NCBI RefSeq assembly: GCF_022808955.1
Contig: NZ_JAKZEY010000001.1
Coordinates: 124,001 to 188,000, forward strand
Origin: Anaerococcus sp. AGMB09787
GTDB taxonomy: Bacteria; Bacillota; Clostridia; Tissierellales; Peptoniphilaceae
Direction of reading: 5' to 3'
DNA length: 64,000 nt
Shown here: piece by piece, positions 1-8,320 of the stretch
Layout of the letters: each line of letters begins with the position of its first letter
How positions within the stretch are numbered: position 1 is the stretch's first letter
Position numbers and translations under genes: made by a program
Notes under the pieces: model-generated
Told to the model about the DNA's origin: nothing
What the model saw: the letters and a program-made list of their open reading frames with translations, nothing else
Database searches by the model: none

Positions 1-220
1 TGTAACAGATGATGCTGCAATCCAGACCCAGGCTTATGGAAGGGGAGCTTTGAGAGTTAGCTCTAATGAATTAAAACTAGAACTAGATAGACTCAGAAAC
101 AAGATAAAAAAGGTAAAGAGGGTTAACTTTAGCCAAAACCTCACCACCTTCCCAATATCAAGCGACCTGTCTCAAAAGATAGATGAGCTAAAAAGATCTT
201 TGGAAGAAGAGGATAGGTAA
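1..220 (+). CDS. NYN-domain RNase, YacP/Rae1-like (3' end only)
   Basis: The open frame enters from the left edge and stops with TAA at 218-220, leaving about 72 residues. It begins VTDDAAIQTQAYGRGALRVS, which matches the end of the NYN/PIN-like nuclease fold of the YacP family (Rae1, a ribosome-associated mRNA endonuclease in Bacillus): a TDD/TSD acidic motif followed by a G-x-GA-R-S stretch. A charged helix follows (LELDRLRNKIKK). In Bacillus yacP sits directly before a sigma factor gene, and here a sigma factor also follows, 11 bases on. Start and catalytic N-terminus lie outside the window, so the assignment rests on the C-terminal third and on synteny. Confidence 0.6.
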   Translation, partial: VTDDAAIQTQAYGRGALRVSSNELKLELDRLRNKIKKVKRVNFSQNLTTFPISSDLSQKIDELKRSLEEEDR

Positions 221-231
221 ATAAATTCAAA

Positions 232-1266
232 ATGGGTGATAGAATGGATAAAATAAATTTAAAAGATGAACAAACTCTAGAAAAATTAAGGGAATACCTC
301 AATGCTGATGAGCTAAGCGAAGAGGAAATATCAACTACAATTGAGGGTTTGTCCGAAGAAGAACAAGACGAATTAATAGATTATATATCAGAAGACTACG
401 AAGAAGAATTTGACGAGGAAGATGACTTTGAGGGTGGGCTTGCTAAGAGAAATCCTGCCTCAATAAAGCCTATCAAACGCCAAGACATGATGAAGCTATC
501 TGACCTAAGTAATGAAGAGATAGTTAGTCAATTCCAAATGGGTAACCAAAACGCCTTGGCTGCCCTAGTAGAAAAAAACCAAGGTCTTGTAAGGAGTAGG
601 GCGTCCTACTTCTTTAGGTCCCATGGCAATGACCTAGACTTAGAAGACCTAGTCCAATCAGGCATGCTTGGTATGATAAGGGCAGCAGAGAAATTTGACC
701 TCTCCCTTGGCTACAAGTTTACAACCTATGCCTACAAGTGGATAGATAAGGCCATAAGAAAGGCTATCAACAAAGAAGGACATACCATAAGGATTCCTGC
801 AGGCAAGTACTTAAAGCTTAACAAGCTAAAACAAATTTTGAAGGCTAACCCTGAAGCAAGCGATGAAGAGCTTTACAAGATACTAGAAAATGAGGGCATA
901 GACAAAAAGCAAGCAGACGACCTCTTCCTTATCAATAGAAACCAAGTCAACTCAACTTCCCTAAACATAAACCTCGATAGTGAAGACTCTACAGGAGATG
1001 AGCTAATGGATATGGTTGGTGACGAGTCAACCCCAGTAGATATGATTATCCTAGAGAAGGATATGGAAGAATTCCTTATAAAGGCCTTGGACCAACTAAC
1101 AGAAAGAGAAAAGCAAATTATAATCTATAGGTATGGTCTAGATAACGAAAAACCAAAGACCCTAGAGGAGATAGGTAAGATCTACAACCTATCTAGAGAG
1201 AGGATAAGGCAAATAGAAAACCAGGCCCTAGGAAAATTAAAAGATTTTTCCGAAATGGAAGGCTAA
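232..1266 (+). CDS. RNA polymerase sigma factor, sigma-70 family (RpoD-like, no region 1.2)
   Basis: Encodes a 344-aa sigma factor. The first ~80 residues are very acidic (runs such as EDYEEEFDEEDDF). Region 2 lies at about 105-175, with LVQSGMLGMIRAAEKFD and the -10 reading helix FTTYAYKWIDKAIRKAI. Region 3 follows, with TIRIPAG, and region 4 is at about 290-340, with TLEEIGKIYNLSRERIRQIE. Region 4 and TIRIP are RpoD-like, but I see no region 1.2 (DPVRMYL-type) motif, so it looks like an alternative or diverged group 2 factor rather than the housekeeping one. An in-frame ATG at 244 has a GGGTGATA ribosome site just upstream and may be the real start. A good terminator follows directly. Confidence 0.85.
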   Translation: MGDRMDKINLKDEQTLEKLREYLNADELSEEEISTTIEGLSEEEQDELIDYISEDYEEEFDEEDDFEGGLAKRNPASIKPIKRQDMMKLSDLSNEEIVSQFQMGNQNALAALVEKNQGLVRSRASYFFRSHGNDLDLEDLVQSGMLGMIRAAEKFDLSLGYKFTTYAYKWIDKAIRKAINKEGHTIRIPAGKYLKLNKLKQILKANPEASDEELYKILENEGIDKKQADDLFLINRNQVNSTSLNINLDSEDSTGDELMDMVGDESTPVDMIILEKDMEEFLIKALDQLTEREKQIIIYRYGLDNEKPKTLEEIGKIYNLSRERIRQIENQALGKLKDFSEMEG

Positions 1267-1273
1267 AATACTT

Positions 1274-1311
1274 AAGGCTTTATACAAGTTTGTATAGGGT
1301 CTTATTTTTTT
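1274..1311 (+). terminator. Rho-independent terminator after the sigma factor
   Basis: A long hairpin pairs AAGGCTTTATAC (1274-1285) with GTATAGGGTCTT (1292-1303) through three G-U wobbles, and is followed by A and seven T residues. It closes the yacP-sigma transcript before the radical SAM gene. Confidence 0.75.
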
Positions 1312-1357
1312 GAAAATTTAGCCAAGAAGCGAAAACTTAGGAAGGAAGGTCAAAATA

Positions 1358-2461
1358 ATGAAAAATCTTAACTTGATGATAAAACCAGCATCAGCTACTT
1401 GTAACCTCGCTTGCAAGTACTGCTTTTACCTAGACCAGGCAAGGCATAGGGAGAAATTTACCTATGGGCTTATGAAAGATGATACCCTAGAGAGATTGGT
1501 CAAAGACGTCTTTACCGATGACTATGACTCCATAAACTTTCTCTTCCAAGGAGGGGAGCCAAGCCTTGCGGGATTTGATTTTTTTAATAACTTCCATAAC
1601 TTGGTTGAAGGCTATAACAAAAACCACACTAGACTTAGCTTTGCCATCCAAACCAATGGGACTCTTCTAGATGAAAATTGGCTTAGCCTCTTTAAAAAAT
1701 ACAACTACCTAGTCGGCCTATCTATAGATGGCCTTGAAGAAATCCACGATAACCTAAGACTTGATAGGGAAAATAAACCTACCTTTGATAAGGCTCTTGA
1801 GGCAGTCGACCTCTTAAAGAAAAATTCAATTGACTTTAATATCCTAACTGTTGTAACAAAGTCTATGGTCCATAGGGCTAGCGAGGTATATGATTTTTAT
1901 AAGAAACTTGGCATATCCTACATGCAATTTATCCCTGTAATTGACCCAATTGATGGCAAATATGAGGGGATTAGCCTAGAAGGTTATGACTATGGGGTCT
2001 TTTTGGATGAGCTTTTTAATAATTGGTATGAGGACATAAAGAAAGGGAAATTTACATCCATTAGATTTTTTGAAAACCTACTATTGATTTTAATGGGGAG
2101 GATGCCCGAAGCCTGTGAGATGGTGGGGAGGTGTTCGGTAAATATAACTATTGAAGCTGACGGGATAATTTATCCTTGTGATTTCTATGCTAGGGATGAC
2201 TTTGCCCTGGGTCGTGTTGGAGATAAAAGGATAAGTGAGATAATCTTTTCTAAAAATGCTTATAACTTTGTAAAAAAGTCCTTTGATCTAAACCTCAAGT
2301 GCAAGACTTGCCCTTACCTTATACTTTGTAGGGGAGGGTGTTTTAGGTATAGGGATGACGACGGGTTAAATAAGCTCTGCCAATCCTTTAAATATTTTTA
2401 TGAGAGAAACCTTGATAGGCTCATTGACCTTAAGGAGATATTACTTAGTAAAGTCAAGTAG
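1358..2461 (+). CDS. Anaerobic sulfatase-maturating radical SAM enzyme (SPASM)
   Basis: A 367-aa radical SAM protein of the anSME type, which oxidises a Cys or Ser of a sulfatase to formylglycine without oxygen. The opening IKPASATCNLACKYCFYLD carries the CX3CX2C cluster ligands (Cys15, 19, 22) and the IKPAS signature of this family. The C-terminal SPASM region has further cysteines (AEACEMVGRC, IYPCDFY, CKTCPYLILCRGGC) for auxiliary Fe-S clusters. Length is near the family norm of ~370. An AGGAAGGT ribosome site precedes the ATG. No sulfatase gene lies in this window, so its substrate is elsewhere or it matures another peptide. An IS30-type remnant begins within a few bases of the stop. Confidence 0.85.
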   Translation: MKNLNLMIKPASATCNLACKYCFYLDQARHREKFTYGLMKDDTLERLVKDVFTDDYDSINFLFQGGEPSLAGFDFFNNFHNLVEGYNKNHTRLSFAIQTNGTLLDENWLSLFKKYNYLVGLSIDGLEEIHDNLRLDRENKPTFDKALEAVDLLKKNSIDFNILTVVTKSMVHRASEVYDFYKKLGISYMQFIPVIDPIDGKYEGISLEGYDYGVFLDELFNNWYEDIKKGKFTSIRFFENLLLILMGRMPEACEMVGRCSVNITIEADGIIYPCDFYARDDFALGRVGDKRISEIIFSKNAYNFVKKSFDLNLKCKTCPYLILCRGGCFRYRDDDGLNKLCQSFKYFYERNLDRLIDLKEILLSKVK

Positions 2462-2464
2462 GAC

Positions 2465-2630
2465 GGTGTCTAATTTTCCTAAAGATGAATTGCAAATAAT
2501 AACGCGACACCTAAATCAAACTAAGTTCGTGCATAAATAAATCGAATGGAGCTTGATAATTTAGGCGTTTTCTAGGTCTAGTATTAAGCTCCATTAAGTT
2601 TTTAATTAATTCTTCGATTTAATTTTACAA
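2465..2630 (-). pseudogene. IS30-family transposase C-terminal remnant with element end
   Basis: Read on the minus strand, 2511-2625 encodes a short tail containing LNTRPRKRLNYQAPFDLF and ending at a TAG (2511-2513). N-x-RPRK-L-Y-x-P-x-x-x-F is the C-terminal hallmark of IS30-family DDE transposases. Upstream on that strand the frame breaks at a stop codon and the remainder of the element is gone. Between the stop and the maturase gene lies GACACC (2507-2512) paired with GGTGTC (2465-2470), probably the end region of the element. This is a decayed, non-functional fragment. It occupies most of the otherwise gene-free stretch 2462-2740. Confidence 0.7.
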
Positions 2631-2740
2631 CCTATCCAATATTAAAATGATTTGATTTTAAATAATAAAATAAGTCTACAAAGGATAAGTTCACCTAAGG
2701 GTAATCAAAGATAGTTAAAAATCTAAATTTCAAGTATTTT

Positions 2741-2783
2741 CAAAAAACGTTTGCATTTTTCTTAAATAAAAGTACTATATAAT
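2741..2783 (+). promoter_or_regulatory. ptsH promoter with possible cre half-site
   Basis: TTGCAT (2751-2756) is followed after 16 bases by TACTAT, overlapping TATAAT at 2778-2783. A sequence resembling a CcpA cre site reads ATGCAAACGT on the minus strand (2747-2756) and overlaps the -35, but its right half lacks the expected CA. The promoter is plausible; the cre call is weak. Confidence 0.4.
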
Positions 2784-2808
2784 TATAAAATTAAGCAAAG
2801 GAGGTACT

Positions 2809-3075
2809 ATGTACGAACAAAAAGTAACACTAACTAATGAAATAGGTTTACATGCTAGACCAGCTTCTATCTTTATCAGACAAGCTGTCAAGTTCCCATG
2901 TGACATTACTGTTGTTAAGGCTGGTAGATCTTATAATGCTAAATCTATAATGTCAGTTCTTAGCATGAGTGCTTCTAAGGGAGATGAGTTGAACATTAGA
3001 GCAGATGGGGAAGAAGAAAAAGAAGCTGTGGATTCACTCATTGACCTAATCGAAAATAAACTATATGATTACTAG
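2809..3075 (+). CDS. ptsH: Phosphocarrier protein HPr
   Basis: An 88-aa protein that passes phosphate from PEP-charged enzyme I to the sugar-specific EIIA proteins. His15 lies in GLHARPAS, the enzyme I phosphorylation site, and the regulatory serine lies in NAKSIMSVLSM, the HPr kinase target in Gram-positives. Length is typical. A strong GGAGG site precedes the ATG at 2809. It is monocistronic here, with its own terminator and no ptsI next to it, so enzyme I must be encoded elsewhere. It would supply the two PTS systems found later in the window. The presence of the Ser46 context implies CcpA-type catabolite control. Confidence 0.95.
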   Translation: MYEQKVTLTNEIGLHARPASIFIRQAVKFPCDITVVKAGRSYNAKSIMSVLSMSASKGDELNIRADGEEEKEAVDSLIDLIENKLYDY

Positions 3076-3119
3076 GAAGCAAGGTTAATAAGTCTTTAAT
3101 ATTTTAGAATACTTACATA

Positions 3120-3152
3120 AAACGAACTATTTATTTAGCTCGTTTTTTTATT
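3120..3152 (+). terminator. Terminator after ptsH
   Basis: AAACGAACT (3120-3128) pairs with AGCTCGTTT (3137-3145) with one mismatch across an 8-base loop, and runs into a T-rich tail. Confidence 0.75.
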
Positions 3153-3253
3153 TTTCAAGGGGTACACTGTAAAGAGGGAGGGTTTGATAATCCCTAGTAA
3201 AAGAGTATACTTTACTTAGAATTTGTTAAATTTTTATGCAAAAAGAGGTTAAA

Positions 3254-3988
3254 ATGGATAATTTATTAAAAGTTGAAGATCTTCATGTCAAAGTAGGAGA
3301 TAGGGAGATTTTAAAGGGAATAGATTTAGTAGTAAACAAGGGTGAAGTTCACGTTATCATGGGATCTAACGGGTCCGGAAAGTCAACCTTGATGAATACT
3401 ATTATGGCAAACCCTGTATATAAAGTTTCCCAAGGTAAGATTTACTTTGAGGATGAAGATATAACAGAAGAGAGTGTAGATAAGAGAGCTAGAAGGGGGA
3501 TCTTTATGTCCTTCCAAAGTCCTGATGAGATTCCAGGGGTTAAGTTAAATGATTTCTTGAGGATTTCTAAGGAGCAAGTAGAGGGCAAGAAACCATCAAT
3601 ATTAGCTTTTAATAAGCAATTACAAAGAGAGATGGAAGATCTTAATCTTTCAGAAGATTATGCTCAAAGATATGTAAACGTAGGTTTTTCAGGTGGTGAG
3701 AGGAAAAAAAGCGAGATCTTGCAAATGAAGATCCTAGATCCTAAGCTTGCCCTCCTTGATGAAACTGATTCAGGTCTTGATGTCGACGCAGTAAGAATTG
3801 TAAGTAATGGAATTAGAGATTTCTTAGAAAATGAAGAGAAATCAGTAATTATTATAACCCACCATAGGGAATTGCTTCAAAATATTAAGGCTGACTATGT
3901 TCATATCCTAAAAGACGGCAAGATCCTTCAAACAGGTGATGACAGTCTAATGGATAAGATTGAAAAAGAAGGATACGAGTGGGTATAA
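3254..3988 (+). CDS. sufC: Fe-S cluster assembly ATPase SufC
   Basis: A 244-aa ABC-type ATPase that powers the SufBCD scaffold complex in the cytosol. Walker A is GSNGSGKST, the signature is FSGGERKK, and Walker B is LALLDETDSGLD, with the SufC-specific DETDSGLD in place of the usual DEPTSGLD; the H-loop is in IIITHHREL. The ATG at 3254 was chosen because AGAGGT sits 4-9 bases upstream and the protein then begins like other SufC proteins (MDNLLKVEDL). An earlier in-frame ATG at 3236 has no ribosome site. First gene of the suf operon, one base before sufB. Confidence 0.95.
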   Translation: MDNLLKVEDLHVKVGDREILKGIDLVVNKGEVHVIMGSNGSGKSTLMNTIMANPVYKVSQGKIYFEDEDITEESVDKRARRGIFMSFQSPDEIPGVKLNDFLRISKEQVEGKKPSILAFNKQLQREMEDLNLSEDYAQRYVNVGFSGGERKKSEILQMKILDPKLALLDETDSGLDVDAVRIVSNGIRDFLENEEKSVIIITHHRELLQNIKADYVHILKDGKILQTGDDSLMDKIEKEGYEWV

Positions 3989-3989
3989 G

Positions 3990-5402
3990 ATGAAAGAAAT
4001 TAATATAGAGAATCAGCTAAAGGAGCTAGATAGGGGCTACTACGACTTCTTTAATGACTTTGAATATGCAGATATTACCGATAAGGGTATTGATGCACAA
4101 ATTGTAAATGAGATTTCAGATAAGAAAAATGAACCGGACTGGATGCGTAGGAGAAGGCTAAAGTCCCTTGCTATCTATGAGAAATTAGAAAACCCAAGTT
4201 GGGGACCTGACCTATCTGAGCTTGATATGAAAGATATAACAACCTATGTTAAGCCTAAGACTGACAAGAAGTCATCCTGGGAGGCCTTACCTGAAGAAAT
4301 CAAGGATACTTTTGATAGGCTTGGGATACCAAAGGCTGAGCAAGAGTCCTTGGCAGGGGTAGGTGCCCAATATGATAGTGAGGAAGTCTACCACTCTATC
4401 CAAAAACACTTGTCAGACCAAGGGGTAATATTTGAGGATTTCTCCAGTGCTGTCAGAAACCATGAGGATATAGTGAAGGCTTACTTCCAAAAGTCTATCC
4501 CACCAACCCTCCACAAGTATGCTGCCCTCCATGGGGCTGTATGGTCAGGTGGTTCACTAATCTATGTTCCAGAAGGAGTTGAGGTAGATATTCCCCTCCA
4601 ATCCTACTATAGGTTAAATGCACCTGGAGCAGGTCAATTTGAACATACTATGATTATAGCTGAAGATAATGCCAAGGTTCATTTCATCGAAGGATGTAGT
4701 GCCCCAAGGTATAACGTAGTCAACCTCCATGCAGGTTCTGTTGAAATCTTTGTAGGGAAAAACGCTGAAGTAAGGTTCTCAACTATAGAAAATTGGTCAA
4801 GGAATATGTACAACCTAAACACAAAGAGGGCCATAGTCCAAGAGGGTGGTAAGGTAATCTGGGTTTCAGGATCCTTTGGATCCAAGGTATCCATGCTTTA
4901 TCCAACATCAGTCTTGGTAGGAGAAGGAGCAAGTGCCGAATATACAGGAATCACTTTTGCATCAAATGGCCAATACATTGACAATGGTTGCTCTATGATT
5001 CACCTTGCACCAAATACCTATTCAACAGCCTTAACCAAGTCAATTACTGCAGGAACAGGCAAGTCTATGACTAGGTCCTTAGTTCAAATGAAGAAAAAGG
5101 CTGCTGGCTCTAAGTCTACTGTAGACTGTGAAAATCTTATGATTTCAGAAGAGAGCCAATCAGATACAATTCCTGTTCTAGATATTAGAAATGATGATGT
5201 CGACTGTGGACATGAGGCAAAGATCGGATCAATCGATCAAGGTCAAATCTTCTACCTAATGACAAGAGGAATACCAGAAGATGAGGCAAAATCAATGATA
5301 GTAAGAGGTTTTGCAGAGCCTATATCAAGAGAGTTGCCACTAGAGTATGCAGTTGAGATGAATAGACTTATAGATATGGAACTTGAAGGAGCAAACGGCT
5401 GA
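3990..5402 (+). CDS. sufB: Fe-S cluster scaffold protein SufB
   Basis: A 470-aa scaffold protein, the usual length, that builds a nascent Fe-S cluster with SufC and SufD. It carries the SufB N-terminal helical domain and then the long right-handed beta-helix (LIYVPEGVEVDIPLQSYYR, FEHTMIIAEDNA). The sulfur-receiving cysteine region is NDDVDCGHEAKIG, and the C-terminus has the conserved FYLMTRGI-EDEAKSMIVRGF motif. The ATG at 3990 lies one base after the sufC stop, with a G-rich ribosome site inside the end of sufC. It overlaps sufD by one base (TGATG), so translation is probably coupled. Confidence 0.95.
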   Translation: MKEINIENQLKELDRGYYDFFNDFEYADITDKGIDAQIVNEISDKKNEPDWMRRRRLKSLAIYEKLENPSWGPDLSELDMKDITTYVKPKTDKKSSWEALPEEIKDTFDRLGIPKAEQESLAGVGAQYDSEEVYHSIQKHLSDQGVIFEDFSSAVRNHEDIVKAYFQKSIPPTLHKYAALHGAVWSGGSLIYVPEGVEVDIPLQSYYRLNAPGAGQFEHTMIIAEDNAKVHFIEGCSAPRYNVVNLHAGSVEIFVGKNAEVRFSTIENWSRNMYNLNTKRAIVQEGGKVIWVSGSFGSKVSMLYPTSVLVGEGASAEYTGITFASNGQYIDNGCSMIHLAPNTYSTALTKSITAGTGKSMTRSLVQMKKKAAGSKSTVDCENLMISEESQSDTIPVLDIRNDDVDCGHEAKIGSIDQGQIFYLMTRGIPEDEAKSMIVRGFAEPISRELPLEYAVEMNRLIDMELEGANG

Positions 5403-6445
5403 TGGCAAGAATTAACGAAATGAGAATGCCTACCTGGGCACACCTTGGCCTAAACTTTTTGGATAAGGAAGACCTTGCTTTGGAGAAGAAATCCTACTTC
5501 AAAGAGTCTAAGGCAGAAAAAATAGCTGAAGTAGAGGAAGCTTTTTCTCCTTATAGGGTAGGTCTATCAGATGAAATAAACGCAGAAAACGAAAAGTACA
5601 ATAACTATGCCCTAACCTACAATATAGAAGGAACAAGGGATACAGAAATAATTAATCTAGAGCTAAACAAGGATTATGACACCCTAGTTTCATCTATCCA
5701 AATAAATGCAAATGAAGGATCCAAGTCATCCTTTATAGTGTCAATCTTTGATGATAGGGAAGCTAATGTCTTTTTAAACTCAAAGATAAGGCTTAACCTA
5801 AAGAAAAATTCTCAGGTAAAACTTATCCTCGTAACAAACCTTGGCTATGGGGCCATAAACCTAAATTCTATAGGCTCAGTCCTAGAAGAAGAAGCCTACC
5901 TAGATCTTGCTTATATAGAGGTTGGAGCAGGCAAGTCCCTAGTCAACATTGATAATATCTTAAAGGGAAATAGGAGTAAGCTTGTAGTTGATGGGGCCTA
6001 CTTTAAGGAAAAAGAGGACTTCCTAGACCTATTAGTAACTAATGAACACTATGGAGAAGATACTGACTCTTCTTGCTACTTCAATGGAGCCTTAAAGGAT
6101 GAGGCAGTCAAAAACTTCAAAGGGGTAGTAGACCTTAGAAGGGGCTGCCATAAGGCCAATGGAAAAATTGGAGATTACTCAATGATGTTATCAGATAGTG
6201 TAATCAACAAGTCAGCCCCAATCCTCCTAAATGAAGAGAAGGAAGTAGAGGGTAACCACGCAGCAAGTGTTGGTAGGCTAAACAAGGATATGCTATTTTA
6301 CATTATGACCAGGGGATTTAGCAAGAAACAAGCTGAGGCAATGATGCTAGAAGCAAACTTCTCCCCTGCCATAGACAAGATAGAAGATGATGAGCTTAGA
6401 GAACAAATTAAAACTAAGGTTCACAAGATGAACACAAGGGACTAA
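5402..6445 (+). CDS. sufD: Fe-S cluster assembly protein SufD
   Basis: A 347-aa SufB/SufD-family protein, the partner of SufB in the scaffold. The N-terminal half is divergent, as is common for SufD. The beta-helix core is recognisable, and the C-terminus carries EGNHAASVGRLNKDMLFYIM, which includes the histidine that lines the SufB-SufD interface, then TRGFSKKQAEAMMLEANF. It starts inside the sufB stop codon and ends one base before sufS. Position and homology to SufB separate it from a second SufB. Confidence 0.92.
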   Translation: MARINEMRMPTWAHLGLNFLDKEDLALEKKSYFKESKAEKIAEVEEAFSPYRVGLSDEINAENEKYNNYALTYNIEGTRDTEIINLELNKDYDTLVSSIQINANEGSKSSFIVSIFDDREANVFLNSKIRLNLKKNSQVKLILVTNLGYGAINLNSIGSVLEEEAYLDLAYIEVGAGKSLVNIDNILKGNRSKLVVDGAYFKEKEDFLDLLVTNEHYGEDTDSSCYFNGALKDEAVKNFKGVVDLRRGCHKANGKIGDYSMMLSDSVINKSAPILLNEEKEVEGNHAASVGRLNKDMLFYIMTRGFSKKQAEAMMLEANFSPAIDKIEDDELREQIKTKVHKMNTRD

Positions 6446-6446
6446 T

Positions 6447-7667
6447 ATGGACGTAGAAGAAATTAGAAAAGACTTTGCCTACCTAGATGCGAATAGAGTT
6501 GGCAAGGATATAATTTACCTAGATAGCGCAGCTACAAGTCAAAAACCAAATTATGTAATAGATAGGGTAAATAATTACTATAGGTATGAAAATGCCAATC
6601 CTCACAGGGGAGCCCATTATCTAAGTTGGAAGGCAACAGAAGAATACGAAAATACCCGTGAAGTGGTTAGGGACTTTATTGGAGCAAGGTCTAATAATGA
6701 AATAGTCTTTACCAAAAACTCCACAGAATCTCTAAATCTCCTTGCCTATTCCTATGGTTTAAAGAATTTAAAGTCGGGTGATGAGATACTAATTACTATC
6801 CTAGAACACCACGCAAACCTAGTTCCTTGGCAAATGGTTGCTAAGAAAACTGGAGCTAAACTAGTTTATGCCTACCTAAATAGTGATTACTCCCTAGACT
6901 ATGAAGACCTAAGGGCAAAGATTGGGGAAAACACCAAAATCGTATCAATAACAGGGGCATCCAATATAACAGGAGAGCTTATAGATATCAAAAAAGTAGT
7001 AGGCTGGGCCCATGAGCAAAATGCCATAGCCATAGTAGATGGCGCTCAACTTATTCCCCATGTCAAGGTCGATGTAAGTGATATAGACTGTGATTTTCTA
7101 GTTTTTTCTGGTCACAAGATGTTCTCGCCTATGGGAATAGGGATACTCTATGGAAAATATGACCTATTAGAAGACCTCGATCCCTTCAATTTGGGTGGAG
7201 ATATGATAGAATATGTATATGAGCAAGAATCTACCTTCCAAAAGCCTCCTATCAAGTTTGAAGCAGGTACACAAAATGTCGGTGGAGTTATAGGACTAAG
7301 GGCTGCCATAGAATATACTAACAAGCTTGGTATGGATAATATTTATGCCTATGAGCATGACCTATGCCACTATGCCTATTCTCTAATAAAGGATATAGAC
7401 CATATAAAAATTTTCTATCCACAAAAGGCTAAGACAGGCTCTGTCCTATCATTTACCTTTGATGATATCCACCCTCATGATATAGCCTCTATACTTGATA
7501 GCAAGGGGATAGGAGTAAGGAGTGGTCACCACTGCGCCATGCCCCTCCACAAGTACCTGGGAATAAGTGCAACAGCCAGGGCTTCATTTTCAATCTATAA
7601 TACCAGGGAAGAAGTAGAAAAATTTGCCCAAGAATTAAAAAACGTAAGGAAGGTGATGGGTCTATAA
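6447..7667 (+). CDS. sufS: Cysteine desulfurase SufS
   Basis: A 406-aa PLP-dependent group II cysteine desulfurase that takes sulfur from L-cysteine for cluster building. The PLP lysine is in FSGHKMFSP at about residue 222, the substrate-binding region in EAGTQNVGG, and the catalytic cysteine in RSGHHCAMPLH at about 363, on the short group II active-site loop. Length matches SufS (about 406). The stop codon overlaps the sufU start by one base (TAATG). It passes sulfur to SufU, encoded next. Confidence 0.95.
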   Translation: MDVEEIRKDFAYLDANRVGKDIIYLDSAATSQKPNYVIDRVNNYYRYENANPHRGAHYLSWKATEEYENTREVVRDFIGARSNNEIVFTKNSTESLNLLAYSYGLKNLKSGDEILITILEHHANLVPWQMVAKKTGAKLVYAYLNSDYSLDYEDLRAKIGENTKIVSITGASNITGELIDIKKVVGWAHEQNAIAIVDGAQLIPHVKVDVSDIDCDFLVFSGHKMFSPMGIGILYGKYDLLEDLDPFNLGGDMIEYVYEQESTFQKPPIKFEAGTQNVGGVIGLRAAIEYTNKLGMDNIYAYEHDLCHYAYSLIKDIDHIKIFYPQKAKTGSVLSFTFDDIHPHDIASILDSKGIGVRSGHHCAMPLHKYLGISATARASFSIYNTREEVEKFAQELKNVRKVMGL

Positions 7668-8086
7668 TGGATATGGAAGAAATTTATAGTCAAATTATTT
7701 TAGATCATTCTAGAAACCAAGAAAATAAGCATGAAATCGAAGATGCAGATATAACTGAGCCAGGTCACAATCCTTCTTGTGGGGATGAGATAGTCCTTCA
7801 ACTAAAGCTCGATGGAGACAAGATAGTAGATGCTGCCTTCACTGGTGAGGGATGTGCTATAAGCCAAGCAGCTACATCAGTTATGTGTGATGTAATAATA
7901 GGAAAAACCAAGGAAGAAGCCAAGAAACTTGCAGATATCTATGTCAGAATGATAAAAAGAGAAGATGTAAGCGATGAGGAATATGACCTCTTGGAAGATG
8001 CTGTAGCCTTCAAGAACATCCAAAATATGCCTCAAAGGGTTAAATGTGCTCTCCTTTCTTGGAAAACACTAGATCAAACAATCTAA
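7667..8086 (+). CDS. sufU: Zinc-dependent sulfurtransferase SufU
   Basis: A 139-aa IscU-like protein which in Firmicutes accepts sulfur from SufS and is a zinc-bound transfer protein rather than a scaffold. Three cysteines are in place: NPSCGDEI (Cys38), GEGCAIS and VKCALLSWKTL. The 18-21-residue insertion that separates SufU from IscU is seen in the EAKKLADIYVRMIKRE region. A second in-frame ATG at 7673 is possible. It overlaps sufS by one base and is followed one base later by a small membrane protein gene. Confidence 0.93.
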   Translation: MDMEEIYSQIILDHSRNQENKHEIEDADITEPGHNPSCGDEIVLQLKLDGDKIVDAAFTGEGCAISQAATSVMCDVIIGKTKEEAKKLADIYVRMIKREDVSDEEYDLLEDAVAFKNIQNMPQRVKCALLSWKTLDQTI

Positions 8087-8087
8087 G

Positions 8088-8267
8088 ATGGATAAGAAAA
8101 AATTAGAAGGCTTGGAATTTTTGACCAGCCTTGTTACAGCTATCCTCCTTTTTATCCTGGGAGGACTTCAGATATCAAAGGGGAACAAATTTTCCTTTTT
8201 GATAGTAGGGGCTGCGATACTGATGGCAGCCAATTCCTATGTAAAATACAAGAAATATAAAGATTAA
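8088..8267 (+). CDS. Small two-helix membrane protein at the end of the suf operon
   Basis: A 59-aa ORF starting one base after the sufU stop, with its ribosome site probably inside the end of sufU. It has a charged N-terminus (MDKKKLEG), two hydrophobic segments (about 11-27, LTSLVTAILLFILGG, and 36-48, FSFLIVGAAILMAA) separated by a short basic loop, and a lysine-rich tail ending KYKKYKD, so it is predicted to be a membrane hairpin. I do not recognise the family. The tight spacing and the shared terminator argue that it is a real, co-transcribed gene. A role in Fe-S assembly is not shown by the sequence. Confidence 0.65.
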   Translation: MDKKKLEGLEFLTSLVTAILLFILGGLQISKGNKFSFLIVGAAILMAANSYVKYKKYKD

Positions 8268-8279
8268 AATCGACAGATT

Positions 8280-8320
8280 GATGGACAGAAGCGATTATAA
8301 CTCCTGCCCATCATTTTTTA
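8280..8320 (+). terminator. Terminator of the suf operon
   Basis: GATGGACAGAAG (8280-8291) pairs with CTCCTGCCCATC (8301-8312) with two mismatches, followed by seven T residues. It lies between the convergent suf operon and the symporter gene, whose stop codon is at its edge. Confidence 0.75.

Noticed and set aside
2465-2808. Riboswitch or small RNA in the gap before ptsH
   Set aside because: The structured part is explained by the transposase remnant; the rest is AT-rich promoter sequence.
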